A stretch of DNA of 17,510 bases from an uncultured Planctomycetota bacterium (lineage in GTDB: Bacteria > Planctomycetota > UBA1135 > GCA-002686595), in assembly GCA_903829565.1 (NCBI GenBank), contig CAIKQM010000456.1, positions 1 through 17,510 on the forward strand, read 5' to 3'. Numbering within the stretch: position 1 is the stretch's first letter; each line of letters starts with the position of its first letter. Under the pieces are notes generated by a model. It was not told the DNA's origin, did not search any database, and saw only the letters and a program-made list of their open reading frames with translations. A program made the position numbers and the translations under genes. Positions 7,836 to 14,453 of the stretch are shown in pieces.

Positions 7836-9825
7836 ACACTCCGAAAGGCCACATGTCGGGCGAGCTGTCGCGCTGACGCGTTTCGAGCGGCGTGATCGCG
7901 CTGGTGCTATCCATCCAGATCCACTCATCGAACTGCTCGGGCAAGGTCGCGTAGTGGTAGTGACTCGCGCGCTCTGTCTCCGGACGGTAGATCACGCCGA
8001 TCGCTCGTTGCAGACGGGCCTTCATCAGCGCGCGTCGCAAGGGATCGTCTTCCTGGTTGCGCAAAGGCAAGAGGAAGTTCGGCGTGTTCGTTTCATGGAA
8101 CACATGGTCGTAGCTGTCGGGCAACGCCGGACGGACTCGCTTGAATTCGACGGGTCCATCCCAGTGCGACGCTGCTGCAACGGTGCCGTGATCGGTTCCA
8201 AACCCGATGCCATAGCAGTGGTCTGTAAAGCGATTGCGACACAGCTGCCCGAGGTTGATCTCCCCACGCGCGGCCATGTCCGTAGCTGTCGCATCGCCCA
8301 GATGTGAGTTGTGAGCCCACACGACAACTTTGGTGTCCTTGCCGTGGAACTCCATCAAGCGCAGCAAGGTGTGGAACATGTGCCGGTCGCGCAGGTTCCA
8401 ACTGTCTGCAGCGCCGTAGTACATGACGCGGTAGTACAGCTCGGCATCAGCGATGAGCCGCGCGTTTTGCTCGGCTTCGAACCATTGCTCGTCGACTTGA
8501 CGGTTCTGCTCTAGCCGACGGCGCAACAAGTCGCGCAGCATCGCTACAGCCTCGCCTTCGCAGCTGCGATACGCACCGGTCAAGGCCGCACGACCGTAGG
8601 CCGCGGGGTCACGCTGCCACGGGGTTAAGCAGCCGTACCGCTCACGTGCCAGCCCCGCGATCTCGGGATCCTTGCGGTCCAGGAACTGCAGCACAGCCGC
8701 GATCGAGTTGCTCATCGCGTACAAGTCCAGCCCGGCAAAGCGCACGCGACGCAAGGGACTGCGACTCAGGTTGTGCACGCGCAACCACTCGATGAAGCGA
8801 TGCATCTCTTGGTTACGCCACATCCACGTAGGAAAGCGCGCAAAGGCCTCCCACGCCGCCATCGGCACACGTCGATCGCGCACATGATGGTCAATGCGCG
8901 ACGCATCCGGCCAGTCCGCCTCCACAGCAACCAAGTCAAAGCCCTTGGTCTCAATCAGCTCGCGCGTGATGCGGGCACGCATGGAATAGAACTCACTTGT
9001 GCCGTGCGTGGACTCACCCAACAGCACCACACGCGCGTCGCCGATGCGCTTCATGAGGGGCGCAAGGTCCACCTCCTCCAGGTCGGTGAACGGCTCGCTA
9101 CGGCGCATGATCAGCGTGCGCAGTTCGGTCTCCTCAACCTTTGGTGCAGTGGGCGCTGTTACTGCTGGCTCTCGGAAGCCTTGTACGCCAATCAAGGGAA
9201 CGAAGCGCACATCGGCAAGCTCCTCGGTCATCCACTTGTCAGGCGCGGTGCGCACCACGCGCACCAGTCTCTGCAGGCCTACATCCTCGCCCACAGGCAT
9301 CACCAAGCGACCACCCACGGCTAGCTGAGCTTTCAGAGCATCGGGCACACGAGGTCCACCTGCCGACACGACAATGGCATCGAAAGGCGCGTACTCGGAC
9401 CAACCGATCGTGCCGTCGCCGTGCTTGACGCGCACATTGGTGTAGCCATCACGCTTCAAGCGTTCTGTCGCGCTACGCGCCAGACTGGCGTGACGCTCGA
9501 TGCTGTACACCTCGCCCGCGATCTCACCCATGACCGCAGCCGCATAGCCGGATCCCGTTCCCACTTCGAGCACGCGACACCCCGGCCGCAGCTGCAAAGA
9601 GTCGATCATGTACGCGACGATGTACGGTTGCGAGATCGTCTGCTCCTCCTCGATCGGGAGCGGTGCATCTTCGTAGGCAAACTCGCCCAGATAGGAAGGC
9701 AAGTACCCTTCGCGATGCACCTTGCCCATAGCATCCAAGACGGCACGCGAACGGATCCCACGCGCAGCCACTTGGCGCCGAACCATATCGCTGCGCAGAC
9801 GGTCGTAATCAATGTCGATGCTCAT
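7834..9825 (-). CDS. Protein-L-isoaspartate O-methyltransferase / erythromycin-esterase-family fusion
   Basis: A 663-residue cytoplasmic two-domain protein. Residues 1-216 are a full Pcm domain, which methylates isoaspartyl residues in damaged proteins using S-adenosylmethionine: YEDAPLPIEEEQTISQPY (51-68) is the substrate-side block and VLEVGTGSGYAAAVMG (85-100) the AdoMet site, followed by acidic E110. A short linker (217-235) leads to an erythromycin-esterase (EreA/EreC) domain: LLGESTHGTSEFY (268-280; E271, H274), VEADWP (301-306; E302) and WAHNSHLGD (503-511; H505/H508), matching the Glu/His set of EreC. The start is ATG 9825 (MSIDIDYDRL). An in-frame extension to 9987 lacks homology and is GC-rich intergenic-type sequence; ATG 9834 is an alternative. 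It heads the minus-strand unit and is divergent from fbp over 163 bases. Ere-family membership alone does not show macrolide resistance; most relatives have unknown substrates. Confidence 0.92.
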   Translation of the reverse strand: MSIDIDYDRLRSDMVRRQVAARGIRSRAVLDAMGKVHREGYLPSYLGEFAYEDAPLPIEEEQTISQPYIVAYMIDSLQLRPGCRVLEVGTGSGYAAAVMGEIAGEVYSIERHASLARSATERLKRDGYTNVRVKHGDGTIGWSEYAPFDAIVVSAGGPRVPDALKAQLAVGGRLVMPVGEDVGLQRLVRVVRTAPDKWMTEELADVRFVPLIGVQGFREPAVTAPTAPKVEETELRTLIMRRSEPFTDLEEVDLAPLMKRIGDARVVLLGESTHGTSEFYSMRARITRELIETKGFDLVAVEADWPDASRIDHHVRDRRVPMAAWEAFARFPTWMWRNQEMHRFIEWLRVHNLSRSPLRRVRFAGLDLYAMSNSIAAVLQFLDRKDPEIAGLARERYGCLTPWQRDPAAYGRAALTGAYRSCEGEAVAMLRDLLRRRLEQNRQVDEQWFEAEQNARLIADAELYYRVMYYGAADSWNLRDRHMFHTLLRLMEFHGKDTKVVVWAHNSHLGDATATDMAARGEINLGQLCRNRFTDHCYGIGFGTDHGTVAAASHWDGPVEFKRVRPALPDSYDHVFHETNTPNFLLPLRNQEDDPLRRALMKARLQRAIGVIYRPETERASHYHYATLPEQFDEWIWMDSTSAITPLETRQRDSSPDMWPFGV

Positions 9826-9988
9826 GCAAGGCATCGTCGCAGGTCGCCCGCGCACGCGCCTTGGACTGCTGTCCGTAGAGGGAGGGGCATCGAGGGCGGG
9901 GTGCTGCAAGCGCGCAGGTGTACGCCGTCCTGACCATGGCGCAGCAAGGCCTTGCGAACGACAACGCACGTCAGGAGGCCAATACACA
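9826..9988. other. Divergent intergenic region between the Pcm-esterase operon and fbp
   Basis: This 163-base gap is the longest in the window and must carry promoters in both directions. No convincing sigma-70 pair, operator palindrome or small gene was seen. The only clear signal is AGGAGG before fbp. Open frames running across it from both genes (to 9812 on + and 9987 on -) look like chance extensions in GC-rich DNA. Confidence 0.5.
9973..9978 (+). promoter_or_regulatory. Shine-Dalgarno site of the FBP aldolase/phosphatase gene
   Basis: AGGAGG ends 10 bases before ATG 9989. It decides the start over the in-frame upstream ATG at 9812, because the protein beginning MALRTTLSVIKAD matches the normal N-terminus of the family. 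Confidence 0.75.
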
Positions 9989-11119
9989 ATGGCACTAAGA
10001 ACGACACTGAGTGTGATTAAGGCAGATGTGGGTTCGATTGGTGGTCACTTGCGTCCTTCGCGACGCATGCTGGATTGCGTGCGTTTGGAAGTTGCGTCAG
10101 CAGGCCGCAGCGTGTTGCTGGATCACTTTGTCTCCACGACCGGTGATGACATCGCGATCCTGATGACCCACCGCCATGGAGTCGGAGATGCGCGTGTGCA
10201 CGAGATTGCGTGGCATGCCTTCCGCAAGGCAACCGAGACGGCGCGCGAACAAGGCTTGTATGCAGCCGGACAAGACCTTTTGACAAGCTCTTTTGCCGGC
10301 AATGTGCGCGGGATGGGCCCGGCGGTGGCCGAGATGGAGTTCGATGAACGCGAGAGCGAGCCGTTTCTGTTATTTGCAGCCGACAAAACCGACCCGGGAG
10401 CCTACAACCTGCCGTTGTACTTGGCGTTCGCTGATCCCATGCACTCGCCCGGTTTGCTGTTGTCGCCCGAAGTCGGCCGCGGCTTTCGTTTCAGCGTGAT
10501 GGATGTGGCCCACGATGCTGCAGATGCGATGATCGAGCTGGAGGCTCCGCAGGATCTGTACGACCTGGCTACTTTGCTGCGCGATACGGAGCGCTATGTG
10601 GTCGAGAGCGTGCGTTCACGAGCCACCGGCGACATCGCTGCCGTAGTTTCCACCACGCGTCTGCATAACATCGCGGGCAAGTACACCGGCAAAGATGATC
10701 CGGTGATGCTGGTGCGCGTGCAGAAGCAGTTCCCCGCCACGGGTGAGGTGCTCGGCCCCTTCTCGATGGGCCACTATGTGTCAGGCGGCATGCGCGGGTC
10801 CCACACCTTGCCGCTCATGCCGGTGGCTCAAGGTGCGGAGGTCAGTTGGTTCGATGGTCCGCCGATGGTCAGTTGTGCTGCCTTCTGTGTGCACGACGGC
10901 AAGCTGACGGAGCCCGTGGATGCCTTCGCGCATCCGTTCTGGGACGAGGTGCGCTATCGGGTCGCGAAGAAGGCCATCGACATGCGGCAGCAAGGCTTCT
11001 TTGGCGCAGCGATGCTTCCGATGAGCGAATTGGAGTACACCGGCATTCGAGAGCGGTTGGACCGTTTGCAACCGCGCTTCCATACGCGCACAGCCAAGCT
11101 GCGGACACAAAAGGTTTAA
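9989..11119 (+). CDS. fbp: Archaeal-type bifunctional fructose-1,6-bisphosphate aldolase/phosphatase
   Basis: Predicted 376-residue gluconeogenic enzyme (class V FBPase). It condenses dihydroxyacetone phosphate and glyceraldehyde-3-phosphate and then dephosphorylates the product to fructose-6-phosphate, with one remodelling active site. It matches the family along its whole length: KADVGSIGGH (11-20; metal ligands D13, H20), GDDIAILMTH (52-61; D53, D54), YAAGQDLL (91-98; Q95), ADKTDPGAYNLPLY (131-144; D132), NIAGKYTGKDDPVM (227-240) and MRGSHTLPLMPV (268-279). Y232 and K235 correspond to the tyrosine and Schiff-base lysine (Y229/K232) of the Sulfolobus enzyme, followed by metal-binding D236/D237. 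All catalytic residues are therefore present for both activities. It is a single gene with a strong Shine-Dalgarno site upstream and a hairpin 16 bases after its stop. The enzyme is typical of archaea and some deep-branching or anaerobic bacteria, which makes it a useful lineage marker. Confidence 0.95.
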   Translation: MALRTTLSVIKADVGSIGGHLRPSRRMLDCVRLEVASAGRSVLLDHFVSTTGDDIAILMTHRHGVGDARVHEIAWHAFRKATETAREQGLYAAGQDLLTSSFAGNVRGMGPAVAEMEFDERESEPFLLFAADKTDPGAYNLPLYLAFADPMHSPGLLLSPEVGRGFRFSVMDVAHDAADAMIELEAPQDLYDLATLLRDTERYVVESVRSRATGDIAAVVSTTRLHNIAGKYTGKDDPVMLVRVQKQFPATGEVLGPFSMGHYVSGGMRGSHTLPLMPVAQGAEVSWFDGPPMVSCAAFCVHDGKLTEPVDAFAHPFWDEVRYRVAKKAIDMRQQGFFGAAMLPMSELEYTGIRERLDRLQPRFHTRTAKLRTQKV

Positions 11120-11135
11120 AGACAGTTACTTAGGA

Positions 11136-11166
11136 AGACCTGCGCCTATTGCCTAGGCGCGGGTCT
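11136..11166 (+). terminator. Hairpin terminator after fbp
   Basis: AGACCTGCGCCTA (11136-11148) pairs with TAGGCGCGGGTCT (11154-11166) around a five-base TTGCC loop. The stem is 13 base pairs with one U-G wobble. It starts 16 bases after the fbp stop and is followed only by CTCTTACTG, so the U-tract is weak. It separates fbp from the porin cassette. Confidence 0.6.
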
Positions 11167-11167
11167 C

Positions 11168-11197
11168 TTACTGCGACTGAGACTCAGTCTCAAAATT
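11168..11197 (+). promoter_or_regulatory. Possible promoter of the porin / FMN_bind-ApbE / membrane-protein cassette
   Basis: TTACTG (11168-11173) could serve as a -35 and the A/T-rich stretch AAAATT (11192-11197) as a -10, about 18 bases apart. This is the only A/T-rich patch in the gap, and it lies between the fbp terminator and the porin start. The -10 match is poor, so the call rests on position as much as on sequence. The palindrome at 11175-11192 would sit between the two elements, where a repressor would block polymerase. Confidence 0.35.
11175..11192. promoter_or_regulatory. Operator-like overlapping palindromes (7-1-7)
   Basis: TGAGACTCAGTCTCA (11178-11192) is a perfect 15-base palindrome of two 7-base arms around one C. 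A second perfect 7-1-7 palindrome, GACTGAGACTCAGTC (11175-11189), overlaps it three bases upstream. The 7-1-7 form with TGA/TCA ends resembles Fur-family operators (Fur box core TGATAATNATTATCA), but the inner bases differ, so the regulator is unknown. Confidence 0.5.
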
Positions 11198-11229
11198 ATG
11201 TTGAGTTCTAGCAAGCGCGCCTTAGCTTC

Positions 11230-12348
11230 GTGGGCATGTGCTTCTGGCCCCAAGCCCCAGCGGATGCCCAACCACAGATCGATCGCACCAGCCTGGCCTG
11301 GTACGAGCGCGTGTCACTCGGTGGCTACGCGGAAGTGCACTTCAACCAAGAAGAAGGCAGCGGCAAGGAGCAACTCGACATCCATCGCTTCGTCCTCTAC
11401 CTCGGGTATGACTTCGCCGACTGGATCCAGTTGCACTCCGAGACCGAGTTCGAGCATGGCTACCTCAAGGAGACCGGTGGCGAGAACGGCGATGGTGAAC
11501 TGAAGCTCGAGCAGCTCTACCTCGACTTCGCCTACGGCGAGACATGGGGTGTGCGCGCGGGGCGCTACTTGCAGCCGTTGGGCATCGTCAACCAACGCCA
11601 CGAGCCCGAGACCTTCTATGGTGTCGAGCGCTCCTTGTTCGACACGACTGTGATCCCTACGACATGGTTCGCCGATGGTGTCGGAGCGTACGGTTCGATC
11701 GCTGAGGACCTGCGTTGGGAGGCCTACTTGGGCTCCAGCCTCGATGGCAATGCTTTCAGTGCCACGAAGGGCATTCGTGATGGACGCATGCAGGAGCGTC
11801 CGGGCATGAACCAGCCTGCGGTGAGCGGGCGCTTGTCGTGGCAACCCTCCCCCACTTGGGCGGTGGGAGTGTCGGGCTTTCATGGTGGCCTGAACAACGG
11901 CGATGAAGGCACCTTGCCGGATGTCGACGCGAACTTGACGATCGCGTGCCTGGATGTGGAAGGACGCGTGGGACGCTTTGAGTTCAAGGGTGCCGCGGCC
12001 CGCGAGTGGATCGATGGTGCGGAGACATTGGCCCCCGGTGTGGGTGATCGCATCGATGGGTGGCAACTGCAAGCTGCGCACCGCGTCTTCCCTGACTCGT
12101 GGCGCACCGGTGTGCACGCGGCCGCGGATGCGGCCTTCTTCGTGCGCTACGACTGGGTAGACACGCAGGCACAACTGGCCGATACGAGCGAGGCCGAGGA
12201 CGCGGCCAAGCGCGATGAGTGGACCTTCGGCGTGTCGTATTGGCCTGTGCCCTCGGTCGTCGTCAAAGCCGACTACCAGCTGCGCGACGATGAAAGCGCG
12301 GAGGGCTTACCAGAGCGCTTCAACATGGGCTTGGGCTGGAGCTTCTGA
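11230..12348 (+). CDS. Porin-like outer-membrane beta-barrel protein (start uncertain, N-terminus possibly frameshifted)
   Basis: A predicted outer-membrane barrel of about 360 mature residues, resembling phosphate-selective porin O/P-like proteins. Visible: SLGGYAEVHFN near the N-terminus; alternating amphipathic strands; LEQLYLDFAYGETWGVRAGRYLQPLGIVNQRHEPETFYGVERS, a conserved-looking periplasmic-turn and eyelet region; and a terminal Phe in GLGWSF, the usual barrel-assembly signal. The sequence APADAQPQ (10-17) looks like a signal-peptidase site, but the frame begins at GTG 11230 (or ATG 11236) and leaves only about 13 residues before it. An in-frame TAG lies at 11209-11211. ATG 11198 in another frame encodes MLSSSKRALAS, a natural signal-peptide opening, so one missing base near 11212-11245 would restore a complete leader. 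The FMN_bind-ApbE gene starts 11 bases downstream. The transported substrate is unknown; iron or phosphate compounds are guesses. Confidence 0.72.
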   Translation: MGMCFWPQAPADAQPQIDRTSLAWYERVSLGGYAEVHFNQEEGSGKEQLDIHRFVLYLGYDFADWIQLHSETEFEHGYLKETGGENGDGELKLEQLYLDFAYGETWGVRAGRYLQPLGIVNQRHEPETFYGVERSLFDTTVIPTTWFADGVGAYGSIAEDLRWEAYLGSSLDGNAFSATKGIRDGRMQERPGMNQPAVSGRLSWQPSPTWAVGVSGFHGGLNNGDEGTLPDVDANLTIACLDVEGRVGRFEFKGAAAREWIDGAETLAPGVGDRIDGWQLQAAHRVFPDSWRTGVHAAADAAFFVRYDWVDTQAQLADTSEAEDAAKRDEWTFGVSYWPVPSVVVKADYQLRDDESAEGLPERFNMGLGWSF

Positions 12349-12359
12349 GCACACGCGCC

Positions 12360-13844
12360 ATGTCCATCCCGCGCTACCTGCCGGTTTGCTTGACACTCGC
12401 GCTGCTCGGTGCGGGCCAGCCTGTGGTGGCATCTACGCTGCCGTCATCCACGCAAGCGTGCGGCGTCGACGTTTCGGATGCACTGCTGCGCACCTTCTAC
12501 CCAACGATGACTGGACGCAGCCCGATCGTGTTGCCACGCACCACCGCCAAGCGCGGGCGCACGGTCACCACGGAGGTGCACGGTTGGCAAGTCGTGCAGG
12601 CTGACCAAACACTGGGATTTGTGCTGGTAGACGAGGCCATGGGCAAGAGCCGGCCGATCACATGGTTGTTGGCTGTGGACGCCGACTTGAAGGTCTTGGG
12701 CATCGAGATCCTTGCCTACCGCGAGTCGCATGGTGGTGAGGTCAAGCGCAGAGACTGGCGCGCCCAGTTCCGCGGTGCCCACAGCGCCAGCCCGCTGCAG
12801 CATGGGCGCGACATCGACAACATCGCAGGCGCCACCATCTCCTGCCGCAGCATCACGTCCGGTGTGCGCGCCAACTTGGCGTTGCTGGCCCAGGCCAAGC
12901 AAACCGGACAACTGCCGCAGGCTACGGCTGCAGCTACAGACACCGCCACAGACACTCTGGACCTTGATGTGGACGAAGGCGCCTATGCCTTCCGTAGTCA
13001 GGTCGTCATGGGGACCTTGCTGACCGTGCTCGTCGACGACGAGCCGCAGCAAGCGCTGCAAGCCAGCACCATCGTCTTCGAAGAGGTCCGCCGTTGGGAG
13101 CGCATACTGAGCGAGCGTGATCCCAACAGTGAGCTGTCCGTGTGGTTGCAGGCGGCGAAACGCGCACCCACTGCCACGGCTACAGCCGATCTACTCGGCA
13201 TGCTGCGCGCCGCCCAGCGCCTGCACTCGGAGACGCAAGGAGCCTGCGATGCCAGCGTCGGGCCTTTGGTGCGCGCTTGGCGCGCCGCTGATGCGCGTGC
13301 GGAGCTGCCCGCAGCGCACGAACTCGACCAAGCGCGCCAAGCCTGCGGCTGGCAGTGGTACGCAGAGGACGCACACGCGGGCACATGGCGCGTGCTGCAG
13401 GCCGGAGCGTCGCTGGACTTCGGCGGTCTGGCGAAGGGCTGGGCCCTCGATCGCGCGGCAGAGAAGCTGCGTCAAGCGGGCTTGACGCGCGTGCTGCTTG
13501 ACTTCGGCGGCCAGCTCTTGGCTCTGGATGCTCCCCGAGGTCAAGCTGGCTGGATGGTGACTCCAGCTCATGGCTTGGCTGAGGGTCAGCCGTTCAGCCT
13601 TGTCCACGGCTCTGTAGCCGTCAGCGGCGATGACGAACGCGGGCTCCAGATCGACGGCCAACGCCACTCGCACATCATTGACCCACGCACCGGCACACCT
13701 GTAGCGCCGCACGCGCCGGTCTTGGTCTGGGCAAGCAGCGCACTCGACGCCGACGCGTGGGCCACGGCCGTGTACATCATGGGACCGAGCGCCATCCCCT
13801 TGTTGGAAGCACGCGGCCATCGCGCACGACAGCCCCGCCCCTGA
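12360..13844 (+). CDS. apbE: Exported FMN-binding domain fused to ApbE-type flavin transferase
   Basis: A 494-residue protein with signal peptide (hydrophobic about 7-24, cleavage near VVA-S at 25). Residues about 75-177 form an FMN_bind domain as in NqrC/RnfG: DNIAGATIS (153-161) matches the flavinylation motif Dxx(S/T)GA(T/S), with T159 the expected FMN attachment residue, although the usual S/T before GAT is Ala here. After an Ala/Thr-rich linker (186-207) comes an ApbE domain, which transfers FMN from FAD to such threonines: MGTLLTVLV (217-225), DASVGPLVRAW (297-307), LDFGGLAKGWALDRA (352-366), VSGDDERGL (421-429), HIIDPRTGTPV (438-448) and ALDADAWATA (461-470; D465, T469). Enzyme and acceptor are thus on one chain, suggesting self-flavinylation in the periplasm. 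The C-terminus ends soon after the last helix and seems about 20 residues short of typical ApbE. It sits between the porin-like gene (11 bases) and the four-helix gene (10 bases). Confidence 0.9.
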   Translation: MSIPRYLPVCLTLALLGAGQPVVASTLPSSTQACGVDVSDALLRTFYPTMTGRSPIVLPRTTAKRGRTVTTEVHGWQVVQADQTLGFVLVDEAMGKSRPITWLLAVDADLKVLGIEILAYRESHGGEVKRRDWRAQFRGAHSASPLQHGRDIDNIAGATISCRSITSGVRANLALLAQAKQTGQLPQATAAATDTATDTLDLDVDEGAYAFRSQVVMGTLLTVLVDDEPQQALQASTIVFEEVRRWERILSERDPNSELSVWLQAAKRAPTATATADLLGMLRAAQRLHSETQGACDASVGPLVRAWRAADARAELPAAHELDQARQACGWQWYAEDAHAGTWRVLQAGASLDFGGLAKGWALDRAAEKLRQAGLTRVLLDFGGQLLALDAPRGQAGWMVTPAHGLAEGQPFSLVHGSVAVSGDDERGLQIDGQRHSHIIDPRTGTPVAPHAPVLVWASSALDADAWATAVYIMGPSAIPLLEARGHRARQPRP

Positions 13845-13854
13845 GCGGGTGGCC

Positions 13855-14364
13855 ATGAAGGAGTTCCTCATTCCCAAGGGCGGGCTAGCAGCACTGCAAC
13901 CGACCACACGCTTTGCGTTGCTGCTGTTCTTGGTGTTCACACTCGCGAGCTACGCGGTGATGGTTGCGCTGGGTCTCAGCCGCTCGGGCCTCACTCCTGA
14001 CTCCATCGCGCTGTACTACGGCGGCGTGACTCCCGACGAAGGCAAGACCACCGGCGAGCTGCTGGAGACCACGCACTTCCACTTGTTCGCCATGCCCATG
14101 CAGTTGTTCGTGGTGGGCCATGTGTTCCTTTTGGGCCGCGCCCAAGCGCGCTGGCGTCAGCTCGTGGTGTTGTTCTGCTTCATCGGCGCTGGCTTGGACC
14201 TGTTGGCTCCCTGGACAATCCAATGGTTCGGAGCCGAGTGGGCGTGGACCAAGATCGCTGCACGCGCCTGCCTCGGCCCCACTCTGCTGCTCATGACCTT
14301 GTTGCCGATGCTCGAGCTGCTCGCCCTCAAGCAAACGCGGCCTCCACAGCGCGAAACGCTGTAG
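13855..14364 (+). CDS. Small four-helix inner-membrane protein with clustered histidines
   Basis: A 169-residue protein of no family I can name with certainty. Four membrane segments are predicted at about 19-40, 76-94, 103-123 and 133-157. The start of the second helix carries THFHLFAMPM (73-82), and the same helix ends in GHVF (H89), so H76 and H89 lie 13 residues apart, a spacing seen between heme-ligating histidines in some membrane cytochromes, though there on different helices. All histidines of the protein are in or next to this helix. ATG 13855 was chosen over in-frame GTG 13849. It starts 10 bases after the ApbE fusion stop, with a weak purine-rich GCGGGTGG before it, and is last in the cassette. 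Context suggests it anchors or feeds electrons to the flavoprotein; heme binding is an inference and other metal or quinone roles are possible. Confidence 0.8.
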   Translation: MKEFLIPKGGLAALQPTTRFALLLFLVFTLASYAVMVALGLSRSGLTPDSIALYYGGVTPDEGKTTGELLETTHFHLFAMPMQLFVVGHVFLLGRAQARWRQLVVLFCFIGAGLDLLAPWTIQWFGAEWAWTKIAARACLGPTLLLMTLLPMLELLALKQTRPPQRETL

Positions 14365-14370
14365 AGGCCG
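14338..14370 (+). terminator. Hairpin overlapping the end of the four-helix protein gene
   Basis: CGGCCTCCACAGCG (14338-14351) pairs with CGCTGTAGAGGCCG (14357-14370) around a CGAAA loop, a 14-base stem with one mismatch. The TAG stop (14362-14364) lies inside the second arm. No U-run follows on the plus strand. As the next gene converges, this may act as a terminator for one or both directions. Confidence 0.5.
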
Positions 14371-14385
14371 GTCCTGCACTCAGCT

Positions 14386-14400
14386 GCTCAGATGCTGAGC
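14386..14400. terminator. Second short hairpin in the convergent gap
   Basis: GCTCAG and CTGAGC form a perfect six-base stem with an ATG loop. It lies between the convergent four-helix and LysR genes and may assist termination with the hairpin at 14338-14370. It is short and lacks a U-run. Confidence 0.3.
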
Positions 14401-14453
14401 TTGGACAAGGCGTGCTAGGCGACTGTCTCGCGCTGGTCACAGCAGCTGACAGA

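Noticed and set aside
7834..9115. Macrolide resistance determinant
   Set aside because: The domain is Ere-like, but fused to Pcm in a chromosomal operon without mobile elements. Family membership does not establish resistance.
9812..9988. Upstream extensions of fbp (+ from 9812) and of the Pcm-esterase fusion (- to 9987)
   Set aside because: They overlap each other. The fbp start is fixed by AGGAGG and its family N-terminus, and the Pcm start by homology at ATG 9825.
11178..11192. Genuine Fur box
   Set aside because: Only the symmetry and terminal TGA/TCA agree; the inner arms (GACT/AGTC) do not match the AT-rich Fur consensus, so the site is reported as operator-like only.
11314..12174. 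286-codon minus-strand open frame
   Set aside because: Antisense to the porin-like barrel; no recognisable motif, and the plus frame has barrel patterning and a terminal Phe.
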